The notes: generated by a model from the letters alone, not told the origin. A stretch of 64,000 bases of DNA from an uncultured Bacilli bacterium (GCA_934095865.1 CAKOKU010000002.1:62001-126000), one strand, 5' to 3'. Numbered from the stretch's first letter, positions 1 through 9,136 are shown. Translations and numbers: made by a program.

Positions 1-1562
1 AATTGATCAACTTGATCCTTTGATACCCCTAAAATATTAGCTATTTCACTAGCTGTTCTCTTTTTATTTAAAGCACCTACGCTAGTAAAATTTTTAAGTT
101 TAGTGATATTTTCTCTTAATTCTGGTGTAATTTCTTTAGAAAGTTCGGCATTTGTATAAACTTTATTTTCTATGAAATTAACTAAATCATTAAAAGTCAT
201 AGTTGTTTCTTGATTATTATAGTAGTTATAATAAATTAATTTAAGAACATAATCATCAATATCAACATCTTGACCTAAGTCGCTAAATTTTGTTTTTAGT
301 TCATCATATTTAAGTGGTTCGTTGATAGTATTACCGTAACATAATACTTGATCTATTTTATTAGTGCCAACAAGACTACGGCAGTAAGAGCCGACGTAAT
401 CTTCTTCGCTACTAGGATAAATCAAAGCAATCTGATTATTTTCTTTAAATACTTTAGCAATATCATCTTGTTCATTTGATGTAAATTCATATTGTAGATT
501 TCCCTTTAAGAAATAACTTAAAGCAAATATAACAATAAATAAGAAAATAGCAATGTGACGAATTCCAAAACTAAAGTTGCCTAGCCAGTCTAACTTCATA
601 GAAAAATGTTTCTTTTGTGTTTTTTCAATTAAACCATCAAACATTAATATTAATGCTGGAAGTGCTAAGAAAATACTTACTAGACTAAAGACAACACCTT
701 TGGCAAGAACAATACCTAAGTCACGACCTATTGTGAAGCTCATAAAAACTAGAGCAAGTAACCCGACGATTGTTGTGATTGAACTACTAGAAATAGAGCC
801 GAATGAATGAAATAAGGCATTTTTCATTGCTTGTTCTTTATCTTTTTCATGCTCTTTTTCTTGTGTATATCTATTCATTAACATTATAGAATAATCCATA
901 GATAAAGCCATTTGGAGAATAGCACAAATTGATGTAGTAATATTAGATACACTACTAAAGACAATATTTGTTCCTTTATTTAAGAAAACAGCTAATCCTA
1001 TAACAAATAGGAATAAAAATGGCTCTACATAACTATCACACATGATAATTAAGATAATCATAGCGCAGAAAATAGCAAGAGCAATAACAGCTATATTTAA
1101 TACCGGTGCGTTCCTTGTAGCAACAGCTCCTGATGTATATATTTCATAATTTTGATAATTATTTTTTACGCTGTTATAAACATTGGCAGCATTTGTTGAG
1201 TCGTCCTGCCCATCGACTGTAATTTCGTAAAGTGTATATTCGTCTTTATTATACTTATCAGTATCATCATAAGCAACAGAAGATACACCATCTAAATTTT
1301 TTAATTCTTCTTTAATTTTGTTCTTATCTTCAGAATTTAAATCTTTGAACATTACATTTAATGAACTTGTATCCATTTCTGGAAATTCTGCATTCATAAT
1401 GTCCATACCTATTCTTGTTTCTGATGTACTTGGTAAATATTCAGTTAAATCATAATTAATATTTACTTTTGTTGAAAGATATAAACAAACTACTGATAGA
1501 ATTATAAAAATAGTTAAAACATAATTTCTTTTTTCAATAATGAAATCAGTAACTTTTCGCAT
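1..1562 (-). CDS. RND/MMPL-family exporter, 3' end outside window
   Basis: The gene starts at the ATG at 1562-1560 behind GGGAGG and reads leftwards off the window, giving about 520 codons without a stop. The protein begins with a cytoplasmic basic stretch and one membrane helix. A large extracytoplasmic loop of about 130 residues follows, then a bundle of hydrophobic helices containing an S-M-D-Y-S motif typical of MMPL/RND transporters, and then a second extracytoplasmic domain. Family members export lipids, drugs or peptides using the proton gradient; the substrate here is unknown. A TetR gene is divergent at 1730, so repression by that regulator is likely (inference from context). Confidence 0.85.
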   Translation of the reverse strand, partial: MRKVTDFIIEKRNYVLTIFIILSVVCLYLSTKVNINYDLTEYLPSTSETRIGMDIMNAEFPEMDTSSLNVMFKDLNSEDKNKIKEELKNLDGVSSVAYDDTDKYNKDEYTLYEITVDGQDDSTNAANVYNSVKNNYQNYEIYTSGAVATRNAPVLNIAVIALAIFCAMIILIIMCDSYVEPFLFLFVIGLAVFLNKGTNIVFSSVSNITTSICAILQMALSMDYSIMLMNRYTQEKEHEKDKEQAMKNALFHSFGSISSSSITTIVGLLALVFMSFTIGRDLGIVLAKGVVFSLVSIFLALPALILMFDGLIEKTQKKHFSMKLDWLGNFSFGIRHIAIFLFIVIFALSYFLKGNLQYEFTSNEQDDIAKVFKENNQIALIYPSSEEDYVGSYCRSLVGTNKIDQVLCYGNTINEPLKYDELKTKFSDLGQDVDIDDYVLKLIYYNYYNNQETTMTFNDLVNFIENKVYTNAELSKEITPELRENITKLKNFTSVGALNKKRTASEIANILGVSKDQVDQ

Positions 1563-1630
1563 ATTTTTTCCTCCCTTTAAACCCCATTTTTCTGGGACGC
1601 ACAACAGATTATATGCAAACAGTTCTAATT

Positions 1631-1660
1631 TATAAAGTACACTTTTATAGATGGCGTCTA
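1631..1660. promoter_or_regulatory. Candidate TetR operators and exporter promoter
   Basis: Two inverted repeats lie in the 167-bp divergent intergenic region. One is TATAAAGT-AC-ACTTTTATA at 1631-1649 and the other is TAGATGGCGTCTA at 1648-1660. The minus-strand -10 of the exporter is TATAAT at 1613-1608, and its weak -35 (TTTATA, 1636-1631) falls inside the first repeat. This is where an autoregulating TetR repressor would be expected to bind. Binding itself is inferred. Confidence 0.45.
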
Positions 1661-1675
1661 TTTTTTGACATTTGT

Positions 1676-1705
1676 TTGCTTTTTGTATGAGTTATGTGAT
1701 ATAAT
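1676..1705 (+). promoter_or_regulatory. Promoter of tetR-type gene
   Basis: TTGCTT at 1676-1681 and TATAAT at 1700-1705 are separated by 18 bp, with an extended -10 TG at 1697-1698. A TGn-TATAAT form recurs in this genome, for example before recF at 59743. Confidence 0.5.
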
Positions 1706-1729
1706 TTATCTAGTTTAAAGGTGGTTATT

Positions 1730-2299
1730 ATGAAAGTCAAGAATAAAAATCGTTCTTCTATTAAAACTAAGCAAAAAATCAGAGAAGCCTTTGCCGAGTT
1801 GTTAAAAACTAAAAATGAATTGTCAAATATGACAGTTACAGAGTTAGTAAGTATTGCTGATGTTACCCGTTCTACTTTTTATACTCATTATGACTCTATT
1901 TATGATGTTGCCAAAGAGTTACAAGATGAAACTCTAGAATTAATATCTATTTATGATAAGGATATTAGAAGTATTAATGATTTGGATAAATATATAGATA
2001 GAGTTATAAGTAATTTAAAAGAAAATGAAGATATGTATAGAACCCTTTTGAGAAGTAGAGAGCCTTTACTTTTTATTGAAAAACTTAGCAATATGTTTAC
2101 TAAGCGACTAGCTAATTTTAATATTTTTCAAGGCTCTAATTACGGTGATTTAATAGTTACTTTTTTTACTTATGGTTGTGTTAATTTATTTGTAAGATAT
2201 TTTATGGGTGATTTAGATTGCTCCTTGAATGATATTGGTGATTTTATTAAAGGAATGATTAAAACTTTACTTAATAATGAAAAGAATACCATTGCTTGA
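1730..2299 (+). CDS. TetR/AcrR-family transcriptional regulator
   Basis: 189-residue repressor-type protein. Residues about 10-55 form the TetR helix-turn-helix (I-R-E-A-F-A-E-L-L, then a recognition helix around V-T-R-S-T-F-Y-T-H-Y-D-S). The C-terminal helical ligand domain resembles the TetR_C_8/DhaS-like group. The ATG at 1730 is chosen because the in-frame GTG at 1721 lies inside the ribosome binding site (AAAGGTGG). The gene is divergent from the MMPL exporter and probably represses it. The stop codon sits in the loop of the terminator at 2285-2310. Confidence 0.88.
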   Translation: MKVKNKNRSSIKTKQKIREAFAELLKTKNELSNMTVTELVSIADVTRSTFYTHYDSIYDVAKELQDETLELISIYDKDIRSINDLDKYIDRVISNLKENEDMYRTLLRSREPLLFIEKLSNMFTKRLANFNIFQGSNYGDLIVTFFTYGCVNLFVRYFMGDLDCSLNDIGDFIKGMIKTLLNNEKNTIA

Positions 2300-2310
2300 T
2301 GAATGGTATT
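2285..2310. terminator. Bidirectional terminator
   Basis: Stem AATACCATT (2285-2293) pairs with AATGGTATT (2302-2310) around an 8-nt loop, followed by a T-rich run on the plus strand and a short T run on the minus strand. It separates the convergent tetR gene and the gene ending at 2312. Confidence 0.75.
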
Positions 2311-2311
2311 T

Positions 2312-3031
2312 TTATTTTGTTGATTTTTTGCCGGCTCTAGTGGTAGTTGCTGTTTTTTTCTTGGCATTCGCAAGTTTATTAGCACTTGTGGCCTTAGAAG
2401 GCTTAGATGAAGTAGCAAGTGAAGTTTTTGATTTATTAGTCTTATTAAATTCAGCATCAATACGTTTTTGATTATTTAATATAATTTCGTCCATATCAGG
2501 TTGAAAAGAGTAATTTATTAGACAAGCGCCTCCGATTAATGTAATAATGATAATTACTAGACCAATGATATAACACTTAATTAAACCAAATGGATTTTCT
2601 TTAGCGTTTAAAGCACTTTCTATTTTTTCATACTCTTGACGAAGTTGGTTTTTCTTAGCAACACTAGCATATTTCTTACTATCAACTTCTTCAATGTTTT
2701 TAGTTATCTCTGTTATTTTAGCATCTAATTCTAAATACTTTTCATTTCCTATTTCATCTTGATGTAATTTAGCTATTTCTCTTTGATACTTCTGCTTAGT
2801 AGCCGTTAACTCTTTTGACTTTTCAACATAATAATTATAGTTTTCATCATTTAAAGTGATTTCTTTTTCAACAGCTATTTTATCACTTTCTGTGTATTTG
2901 CTAATTGTATTAGCATAAGTATTTAAATTAAATAATATAATGCATATTCCTAATATTAAACCAATTAAAATTAAACTAATGCCGCCTACTAGCATTGATT
3001 TATTATATGGTCGACGAGCTTTTTCCTGCAT
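2312..3031 (-). CDS. Two-TM coiled-coil protein with basic tail, function unknown
   Basis: 239 residues, family not recognised. A membrane helix at about 14-36 is followed by a charged, predicted coiled-coil segment of about 100 residues rich in Lys, Glu and Gln. A second membrane helix lies at about 150-172. The last 50 residues are rich in Lys, Ala, Ser and Thr, like a histone H1-type tail, and would be cytoplasmic if both helices span. The tail could bind nucleic acid or anionic lipid, but that is only inference from composition. A good promoter lies at 3061-3089 and the RBS is AAGAGG. It is a single-gene unit. Confidence 0.7.
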   Translation of the reverse strand: MQEKARRPYNKSMLVGGISLILIGLILGICIILFNLNTYANTISKYTESDKIAVEKEITLNDENYNYYVEKSKELTATKQKYQREIAKLHQDEIGNEKYLELDAKITEITKNIEEVDSKKYASVAKKNQLRQEYEKIESALNAKENPFGLIKCYIIGLVIIIITLIGGACLINYSFQPDMDEIILNNQKRIDAEFNKTNKSKTSLATSSKPSKATSANKLANAKKKTATTTRAGKKSTK

Positions 3032-3060
3032 ATAAAACCTCTTTATATTCTTATAGTTTT

Positions 3061-3089
3061 ATAATATCATATCTCAAAATATAATGCAA
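3061..3089 (-). promoter_or_regulatory. SigA-type promoter for the 2312-3031 gene
   Basis: On the minus strand, TTGCAT (3089-3084) and TATTAT (3066-3061) are separated by exactly 17 bp, about 30 bp before the start codon. Confidence 0.55.
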
Positions 3090-3250
3090 AAAATTCTTTG
3101 TAATTAATTATTTTACTAAAAAAGGTTATTCAAAAATTTGGATTTTATATTATTTTTATCTAAAACACACTTTATATTAATGAGCATCGATTGTTAAGAT
3201 TTATTTTAATTTTCAATCGAGATATGTTATATATAATGTAGGTGATAGAA

Positions 3251-4420
3251 TTGATTAAAAAAGCTATATTATTAATTATAACTACTTGCGAATTGTTCTT
3301 AGTTAGTGGATGTGGAAAAATACAGGCTGAGGTTAGGGAAAAAGAAAAAACAGATTTTGATGTTTATTCTAAAATAAAATATAGCGATCTTGTTGATATA
3401 GACAGTGGCTATATTAATGATGATAAAGAAATATTACTAGATAATATTGGTTCCCAAACATTAAGTATTGTTTATAAAGATTATAAAAAACATAAGGCTA
3501 CATATAAAATAGATATAAGTGTGGTTGATAAGGAGCCGCCAATTTTAAGTATGAGTAGCAATATTTATAAATTGGTTGGGGATGAATATAACTTATGTGA
3601 TGAAGCTTTTTATGGAGATAATTTTGATCGTAACTTAAAATGTGAAATCATCGGTAACTATGATAGAGATACTTTAGGTAAGTACGAATTAACGTTAAAG
3701 GTTAGTGATCAAAGTGAGAATAGTGTGGAAAAACAGTTTAACCTAAATGTAATAGAGAAATTTAATAATCAAGGCAATAATATTCCTGATGGTTTAAATA
3801 TAGCTGATGCAATAGCTAGTTACAAAAATGATAAGACTTCCATAGGGATAGATGTTTCAAGTTACCAAGGTAGGATAGATTGGGAACAAGTTAAAGATAA
3901 TGGAATCGAATTTGCAATGATAAGACTCGGTTATGGTTATACAAGTGATATGCAACTAATTATAGATAAATATTTTGAAGATAACTTACGAGGTGCAAAA
4001 GAAAATGGCTTAAAAGTTGGTGTATATTTTTATACTTATGCTAATACTTTAAAAGAAATAGATGAACAAGTTGATTTTATTGTTAAAACTTTAAATGGCA
4101 ACACACTAGAATTAGGCATAGCTTATGATTTTGAAAGTTGGAAAAGATTTTACCGTTATGAAATGAATTTTTTCGATTTAAATAATCTTTATAATTATTT
4201 TTCGGATAAACTTAGTGATTATGGGTATGAAACAATGCTTTATGGCAGTAAATATTATCTGAATACAGCTTGGAATACTGATAGTAAAAAGATTTGGTTA
4301 GCTCATTATACTAGCAAAACAAATTATGATAAAGATTTTGTTATGTGGCAATTTAGCGACGTTGGTTTAGTTAATGGTATTAATGGATTTGTCGATTTAG
4401 ATGTTATGTATTCAAATTAG
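3251..4420 (+). CDS. Secreted GH25 lysozyme lipoprotein
   Basis: About 389 residues. The N-terminus is a lipoprotein signal with lipobox V-S-G-C near residue 21. Two Ig/cadherin-like (DUF5011-type) segments follow at about 60-165. The C-terminal 190 residues form a glycoside hydrolase family 25 domain. It opens with I-D-V-S-S-Y-Q-G and has the catalytic pair in Y-D-F-E-S-W (the usual D-x-E), so it should cleave peptidoglycan as a muramidase. A GTG at 3242 lies inside the RBS AGGTGAT, so the TTG at 3251 is the better start. It would be anchored outside the membrane and act in wall remodelling. It stands alone and ends at the shared terminator at 4501-4539. Confidence 0.85.
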   Translation: MIKKAILLIITTCELFLVSGCGKIQAEVREKEKTDFDVYSKIKYSDLVDIDSGYINDDKEILLDNIGSQTLSIVYKDYKKHKATYKIDISVVDKEPPILSMSSNIYKLVGDEYNLCDEAFYGDNFDRNLKCEIIGNYDRDTLGKYELTLKVSDQSENSVEKQFNLNVIEKFNNQGNNIPDGLNIADAIASYKNDKTSIGIDVSSYQGRIDWEQVKDNGIEFAMIRLGYGYTSDMQLIIDKYFEDNLRGAKENGLKVGVYFYTYANTLKEIDEQVDFIVKTLNGNTLELGIAYDFESWKRFYRYEMNFFDLNNLYNYFSDKLSDYGYETMLYGSKYYLNTAWNTDSKKIWLAHYTSKTNYDKDFVMWQFSDVGLVNGINGFVDLDVMYSN

Positions 4421-4500
4421 TTTCGGTTGTACTTAAAAAAGCATTCAAAACCATATTATTGAAAAATTATGAATATGATATATTTTTAATTAGAAATTTA

Positions 4501-4539
4501 AAAAGGACTCACTCTTATTTAAAATTGTGAATCCTTTTT
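4501..4539. terminator. Bidirectional terminator between lysozyme and htrA
   Basis: AAAAGGA-C-TCAC (4501-4512) pairs with GTGA-A-TCCTTTT (4527-4538) with one internal mismatch. It is A-rich on the left and T-rich on the right, so it can serve both convergent genes. Confidence 0.7.
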
Positions 4540-4548
4540 ATTATGAAA

Positions 4549-5664
4549 CTATTTCTTTAATTTAATCTTTAATTCTTTTTCAAAACCATTACGATTGATT
4601 TTTATAGTTACTGTGTCACCAACATTATGACGGTATAATTCATATTTTAATTTGGCTGAACTTGATACTTTAACATTATCAAATTCTAAAATTATATCTT
4701 GTGATTTTAAGCCAGCTTCTTCAGCAGATGAACCACTTTCAACTTCGTAAACAACAACGCCACTAGTAACATTATCTGGAATATTCATACGGTAATAACT
4801 TTCCGCAACAGATAATTCTATCATACTAATTCCTAAACGAGGTCTTGTAATATCTTCACCATTGATTATTTTAGTAGCAAATTCAATAGCGTCTTCGATT
4901 GGAATAGCAAAGCCCATTCCCTCAACACCGCTTGATACTAATTTCATGTTGGTTACGCCAATGACTTGACCATTAGAATTACATAAAGGACCACCTGAGT
5001 TACCACTGTTAATAGCAGCATCTGTTTGTAAAACACGCATTATATAATCACTAGAGCTACTGTTAGTAGTTGAAACAGCAACCATTCTATCTTTTCCTGA
5101 TAAAATACCTCTTGTTACAGTCCACGAATAAGTTGAACTATCTAAAGGGGCACCGACAGCGAAAGTTGTATCACCTACGCGGCCATCAGTACTTGAACCA
5201 ATTTCAGCAACAGTCATATCTTTTGATGAAGTAAATGATAATACGGCAATATCTGCATATTTGTCGCCGCCAACCACTTCAACTTCCGTTGTTGTATCAT
5301 CAGTAAAGACTATATTTACTTTTGATGAGCTTTCAATTACATGATAATTTGTCATGACATAATATTTATTATTATCTTTTTTAAAGATAAAACCGGTCCC
5401 AGTTGCTTGAAGCTTATTACTGCGGTAATTTTCTACAACTACTACGGAATCGTATACTTTTTCAACCGCATCAGCAATGCCATTTTCATTTACTGTTACT
5501 TCTTTTTCTAGTTTATTAACAACAGTCGTACTTGGATTAAGTCTAATTATTTCGTACATGGCAAAAGCACCAACGGCAATTAATAACAAGGAAATAAATA
5601 TTTTATTCCAAACATTATTTTTTTCACCAACTACTTTAGCATTAACATAATTTTTTTCATTCAT
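4549..5664 (-). CDS. htrA: HtrA-like membrane-anchored serine protease with PDZ domain
   Basis: 371 residues. One N-terminal membrane helix (about 20-40) anchors a trypsin-like protease domain at about 60-270. The catalytic triad is visible: His108 in T-N-Y-H-V-I, Asp138 in Y-A-D-I-A-V-L and Ser223 in G-N-S-G-G-P-L. A single PDZ domain occupies about 275-370. The HtrA/DegP family degrades or refolds misfolded extracytoplasmic proteins. The ATG overlaps the stop of the upstream Abi_2 gene (TAATG) and has its own RBS AAGGATGG, so the two are probably co-transcribed. Family identity is clear; which HtrA paralogue it matches is not. Confidence 0.9.
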   Translation of the reverse strand: MNEKNYVNAKVVGEKNNVWNKIFISLLLIAVGAFAMYEIIRLNPSTTVVNKLEKEVTVNENGIADAVEKVYDSVVVVENYRSNKLQATGTGFIFKKDNNKYYVMTNYHVIESSSKVNIVFTDDTTTEVEVVGGDKYADIAVLSFTSSKDMTVAEIGSSTDGRVGDTTFAVGAPLDSSTYSWTVTRGILSGKDRMVAVSTTNSSSSDYIMRVLQTDAAINSGNSGGPLCNSNGQVIGVTNMKLVSSGVEGMGFAIPIEDAIEFATKIINGEDITRPRLGISMIELSVAESYYRMNIPDNVTSGVVVYEVESGSSAEEAGLKSQDIILEFDNVKVSSSAKLKYELYRHNVGDTVTIKINRNGFEKELKIKLKK

Positions 5665-6605
5665 TATATATCCATCCTTACTATTTCTTTATAATTTTGA
5701 GGGAATCCCATCGCATCCATTACTTTATCTATATTAATAGTTTTTAATTTTCCAGCTAGAATGTCTAACTCATATGATATTTCATTTACTAATAATCTAA
5801 AATCTTCATTTCTTAGTATCTGTCTTAATATAATAATTAATGCAAATAAATCGTCTTTTCCATAAATATATTCACCGTTCATTTTTGGAATATTTAAGTA
5901 ATAATGATATTTGTTATCTTCAACAACTCTTTGGGAGCGGTGATTATATAAGATATCTTCATGGGCACATAAGTTACGGTAATTAGACATAATTGGGAAA
6001 TACTGACATAGTTGTTCAGAGGATAAGTTATAAATGTCAGCAATTGCTTTTTGATCTTCAGGTTTTAAAATATTATATAATTCACTTATGATACCAAAAG
6101 ATAAGACTTTTACTACAATCCATAAAGGTACATACCCATAATTTGTCATGTAGTGCATGGTTGCAGAATGTTGACCACCATTTACCCGAATTTGACGTTG
6201 CATTTTTTTAATTAAATCATTAACTTGGCGTTTTTTAGTTGGGTCAGTATTAAAATTTTTAGGATTTAAATAATGTTTTTCTTTAATACCATATTTTTTG
6301 GAGAGTTGGTATGAGAAAATACTTTTAGCATTATTTTCAACTATTAAGATGTTTTTGAAAATAATATTACGAACTTGGCGGTCGAAATTGAAAACAGCAT
6401 ATAATTCGCGAAAATTAGTATTTGTAATGAATGTACGGTCTGTTTCACTTTTTATGAACAAGTGACGGTATCCCATTAAAAAGAAATAATTTTCTCTTAA
6501 AAGAATATCTTTAGCATACTCAATATCATCAATGATTAAACCTTTTTCTTCTAAAATGGTTACTTGTTCATCAATTGTTTTAAATGTCTTTTGTCTGGAC
6601 GCCAT
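5664..6605 (-). CDS. Abi_2 (AbiD/AbiF-like) HEPN-family protein
   Basis: About 313 residues, resembling the Abi_2 family of lactococcal abortive-infection proteins. The N-terminal motif with K-T-F-K-T-I-D-E-Q and the R-E-N-Y-F-F-L-M-G-Y segment are family hallmarks. The C-terminal half contains R-N-L-C-A-H, an R-x4-H motif like the HEPN ribonuclease active site. Known members halt phage growth by arresting the host, probably through RNA cleavage; activity here is inferred. The start is the ATG at 6605, because the in-frame GTG at 6614 belongs to the RBS AGGTGA. A TGATATAAT extended -10 lies at 6633-6625. It overlaps htrA by one base, an unusual partnership, and lies outside the mobile element. 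Confidence 0.75.
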   Translation of the reverse strand: MASRQKTFKTIDEQVTILEEKGLIIDDIEYAKDILLRENYFFLMGYRHLFIKSETDRTFITNTNFRELYAVFNFDRQVRNIIFKNILIVENNAKSIFSYQLSKKYGIKEKHYLNPKNFNTDPTKKRQVNDLIKKMQRQIRVNGGQHSATMHYMTNYGYVPLWIVVKVLSFGIISELYNILKPEDQKAIADIYNLSSEQLCQYFPIMSNYRNLCAHEDILYNHRSQRVVEDNKYHYYLNIPKMNGEYIYGKDDLFALIIILRQILRNEDFRLLVNEISYELDILAGKLKTINIDKVMDAMGFPQNYKEIVRMDI

Positions 6606-6692
6606 ATAATTCACCTATTATTAAATTATATCACACCTGACTAGTAAATGATATCTAATTTAAGTGGTGGTTAAGTCAAAAAATTGTGAAGT

Positions 6693-7250
6693 TTAAGTGA
6701 AATAGTCGATTATCCCAGATGTGATGACTTCGGCGATTTGGGTCTGATATTCTTTGGTTTGTAACTTTTCTCGTTCGTTGGCATTAGAAATAAAGCCACA
6801 TTCGACTAATACCCCCGGAAGCTTTAGGCGTCTATACATATATATATTAGGCATATTTTTTATAGAGCGGGGATAACTTATCTCGTTAAAACGTGCTTGA
6901 ATTTTCTCGGCTAATTTTTTATTTTCTTCACCATAATAAAATATTTGACCGCCATAATATGATTTATCATCTAAATAATTAATATGAATAGAAACATAGA
7001 GGTCTGCTTTGGAATTATTTATTAAATCAATACGATTGTCGAAGTCGCTTTTCTTTCTTCTCTTGGCATTAGGTGTTGATAAATCATAATCGCCATCTCT
7101 AGTTAAAATTACACTAGCTCCATTTTTTATAATTGTTTCTTCTAGGGCATGACTAATTTGTAAGTTTAAGTCCTTTTCTAAAACATTTTGATAACTGGTT
7201 CCTGGATCATCACCACCATGTCCAAGAATCGGAAAAGTCCAAATTATCAT
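6693..7250 (-). pseudogene. cwlD: cwlD 3' part: N-acetylmuramoyl-L-alanine amidase, split by mobile element
   Basis: From G-H-G-G-D-D-P-G onwards this is a complete amidase_3 catalytic domain. It has His in GHGG, Glu in V-L-E-K-D-L-N-L, His in V-S-I-H-I-N-Y and the catalytic Glu in V-L-V-E-C-G-F-I-S-N. The first ten residues (M-I-I-W-T-F-P-I-L-G) do not fit the family: they are encoded by mobile-element DNA and replace the signal peptide and first strand. The missing 5' part is at 17366-17482. Joining the two at the shared CCATG core gives an in-frame protein of about 209 residues, close to B. subtilis CwlD (about 237). CwlD makes muramic delta-lactam in spore cortex. As it stands, this chimeric ORF would lack a secretion signal and is probably inactive. 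Confidence 0.85.
7213..7225. other. Left attachment junction of the element
   Basis: The plus-strand sequence CCACCATGTCCAA matches the right junction CCTCCATGGCCAA (17373-17385) at 11 of 13 positions, with CCATG (7216-7220) identical. It encodes the GHGG motif of the amidase in the same codon phase as at the other junction. Short imperfect cores are normal for large serine recombinases. Confidence 0.8.
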
Positions 7251-7258
7251 CTTTTATC

Positions 7259-8860
7259 TTAAAATTCTAAGTTCCATTCTATTTCAATATCTCGTGTTTT
7301 CGTTTCTTTATCATAAACTCCGACATAAACCTTATCAATAAATTCATCAACTATTACTTTGTTTAATTCTTTGATATGCTTATATTTTTTTAGTATTTCA
7401 TCAGCTTGTTTTCGTTCTTCTTTAACAACTTGTAGGTTATTTATCTCATTATCAATCGTTTCAACTCTTTTTGTCATTGATTCGATTTCTCTTAAATAAT
7501 CACTAGACATCATACTAAACATATCTTCAGTAATAGTTCCTTTTACCTTATCTTCATATAGATTTCTATAAAAGGTTTTATTATCTTCTATTTTTTTGTT
7601 AAGATTATATTTTTCTTTTTCTAAAACTTTTATTATTTCACAATTACTTGTGTCTTGTTGATTTCTTCTATTATAGAGTTCTTGTAAATTATTTTGATCG
7701 TAGTAATTATCTAGTAAATCATTAATTGCATTAAGTAGTATAGTTTCTAATTCATCCATTCTAATTGCTTTGTTATTATCGCAAGTGTGATATTTTTTAG
7801 CACCTTTACATTGTAGGTATGCTCTTTTACCTGTCTTTTCTCCTTTAACATTGTACACATTTCTCATAAAAACCTTATCACATTCCATACAATACACTTT
7901 TCTACTTAAATAATGTATCTCTCCTGTTTTAATCGGTTCTTGATGTGTACCTAGTATCTTTTGCACTTTGTTCCATGTTTCCTTATCAATAATAGCCTCG
8001 TGTGAGTTTTCTATTCTACACCAATCTTTTTCTGCTACTTTTTTAAACTTATGAACTTTATATCCCATTGAAGTTATTTTTCCTTGTACAAGATTACCTA
8101 TATAAAATTCATTTCGTAGCATTTGGGCTATGGTATCAGGATTCCATCTTACATTTTTATAATCACAATTAGAACATACAAATTTACTTCCTTTTTGTTT
8201 CTTATATACTGACCTTGGTGGAATATTATTGTTATTTAGATATTCACAGATTTTATGGTAACCATTTCCCTCTGCATACATTTGAAATATCTTTTTAACA
8301 ACTTCAGCAGCCACAGGATCAACAACTAACTTGTGTTTATCTTCTTCACTTCTATCATAACCATAAGGAGCAAAACTTCCCATAAATAAACCATCTTCTC
8401 GTTTATTCTTTAATGACTTTTTGATATTTGTTGATAAATCATCTAAATACCATTCATTGATAAGCCCATTTATTTGTCTTGATTTCTTGTTAGATTCAAT
8501 ACTTGTATCAGCGTTATCAACAATACTTACAAATCTTACTCCCCATTCAATAAATTTATTGTGTAAATATCTTTCAATGACTTCCATATCTCTTGAAAAT
8601 CTTGATTGACTTTTGCATAAAACTAAATTGATTTTACCACTTTCACAATCTTTGATAAGTCTTTCAAAGTCAGGTCTATAAGTTCCTGCTCCTGAAAAAT
8701 CATCATCTGAATAAATATCTACAACATTCCATCCATTTTGATTAGCATATTTTAAACACATACTTCTTTGATTTACTATACTATCACTATCATCATTTTT
8801 ATTTATCTTATCTCTATCTTCATCAGATAATCTACAATATACACCTACCTTTTCTATCAT
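7259..8860 (-). CDS. Large serine recombinase (integrase/excisionase of the element)
   Basis: About 533 residues. The N-terminal resolvase domain (about 3-150) contains the nucleophile in Y-C-R-L-S-D-E-D (Ser12 from this start). A recombinase domain lies at about 170-275. The zinc-ribbon domain at about 315-380 has C-x2-C ... C ... C ligands (C-M-E-C, Q-C-K-G, H-T-C-D). A long coiled coil precedes the C-terminus. It would cut attP/attB at a central dinucleotide and rejoin through a Ser-DNA link. The ATG at 8860 is preferred: GGAGG lies 7 nt before it but only 1 nt before the ATG at 8866. The gene ends 39 bp from the left junction core. Confidence 0.93.
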   Translation of the reverse strand: MIEKVGVYCRLSDEDRDKINKNDDSDSIVNQRSMCLKYANQNGWNVVDIYSDDDFSGAGTYRPDFERLIKDCESGKINLVLCKSQSRFSRDMEVIERYLHNKFIEWGVRFVSIVDNADTSIESNKKSRQINGLINEWYLDDLSTNIKKSLKNKREDGLFMGSFAPYGYDRSEEDKHKLVVDPVAAEVVKKIFQMYAEGNGYHKICEYLNNNNIPPRSVYKKQKGSKFVCSNCDYKNVRWNPDTIAQMLRNEFYIGNLVQGKITSMGYKVHKFKKVAEKDWCRIENSHEAIIDKETWNKVQKILGTHQEPIKTGEIHYLSRKVYCMECDKVFMRNVYNVKGEKTGKRAYLQCKGAKKYHTCDNNKAIRMDELETILLNAINDLLDNYYDQNNLQELYNRRNQQDTSNCEIIKVLEKEKYNLNKKIEDNKTFYRNLYEDKVKGTITEDMFSMMSSDYLREIESMTKRVETIDNEINNLQVVKEERKQADEILKKYKHIKELNKVIVDEFIDKVYVGVYDKETKTRDIEIEWNLEF

Positions 8861-8913
8861 AGCCATTCCTCCAATACTAGAGAACAGCTATAAATATTTG
8901 TAAATACAAGTAT

Positions 8914-8942
8914 ATTATATCTCATATTTAGGATTCTTTAAA
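8914..8942 (-). promoter_or_regulatory. Candidate promoter of the recombinase
   Basis: On the minus strand, TTTAAA (8942-8937) and TATAAT (8919-8914) are 17 bp apart, giving a leader of about 45 nt to the start. It looks like a vegetative SigA site; no clear SigE or SigK site was recognised. Confidence 0.4.
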
Positions 8943-9071
8943 TGCTAGTTTTTGATTTTCTAAAATCATAATGACATTTAACAATTTATTATTAAATATA
9001 CTTTTTAATTCATCATCAGTTCTATTTTCATTTGTCTTAAATTTATATTTTACATTATATACTACCTCCAT
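8928..9071 (-). CDS. 47-residue hypothetical protein upstream of recombinase
   Basis: Read directly from the sequence: ATG at 9071-9069, 47 codons, TAA at 8930-8928. It is preceded by an AAGGGGGAAG purine run that could act as RBS with long spacing. The peptide begins M-E-V-V-Y-N-V and is mostly charged (N-R-T-D-D-E-L-K). Its family is not recognised. Similar short ORFs often precede the recombinase in Bacillota elements. A role as excision factor is possible but not supported by any motif. Confidence 0.45.
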   Translation of the reverse strand: MEVVYNVKYKFKTNENRTDDELKSIFNNKLLNVIMILENQKLAFKES

Positions 9072-9136
9072 TTTCTTACTTCCCCCTTTTTTCATATTCT
9101 ATAATCTAAATCCTCCAATCATACACATCTCTCCTT

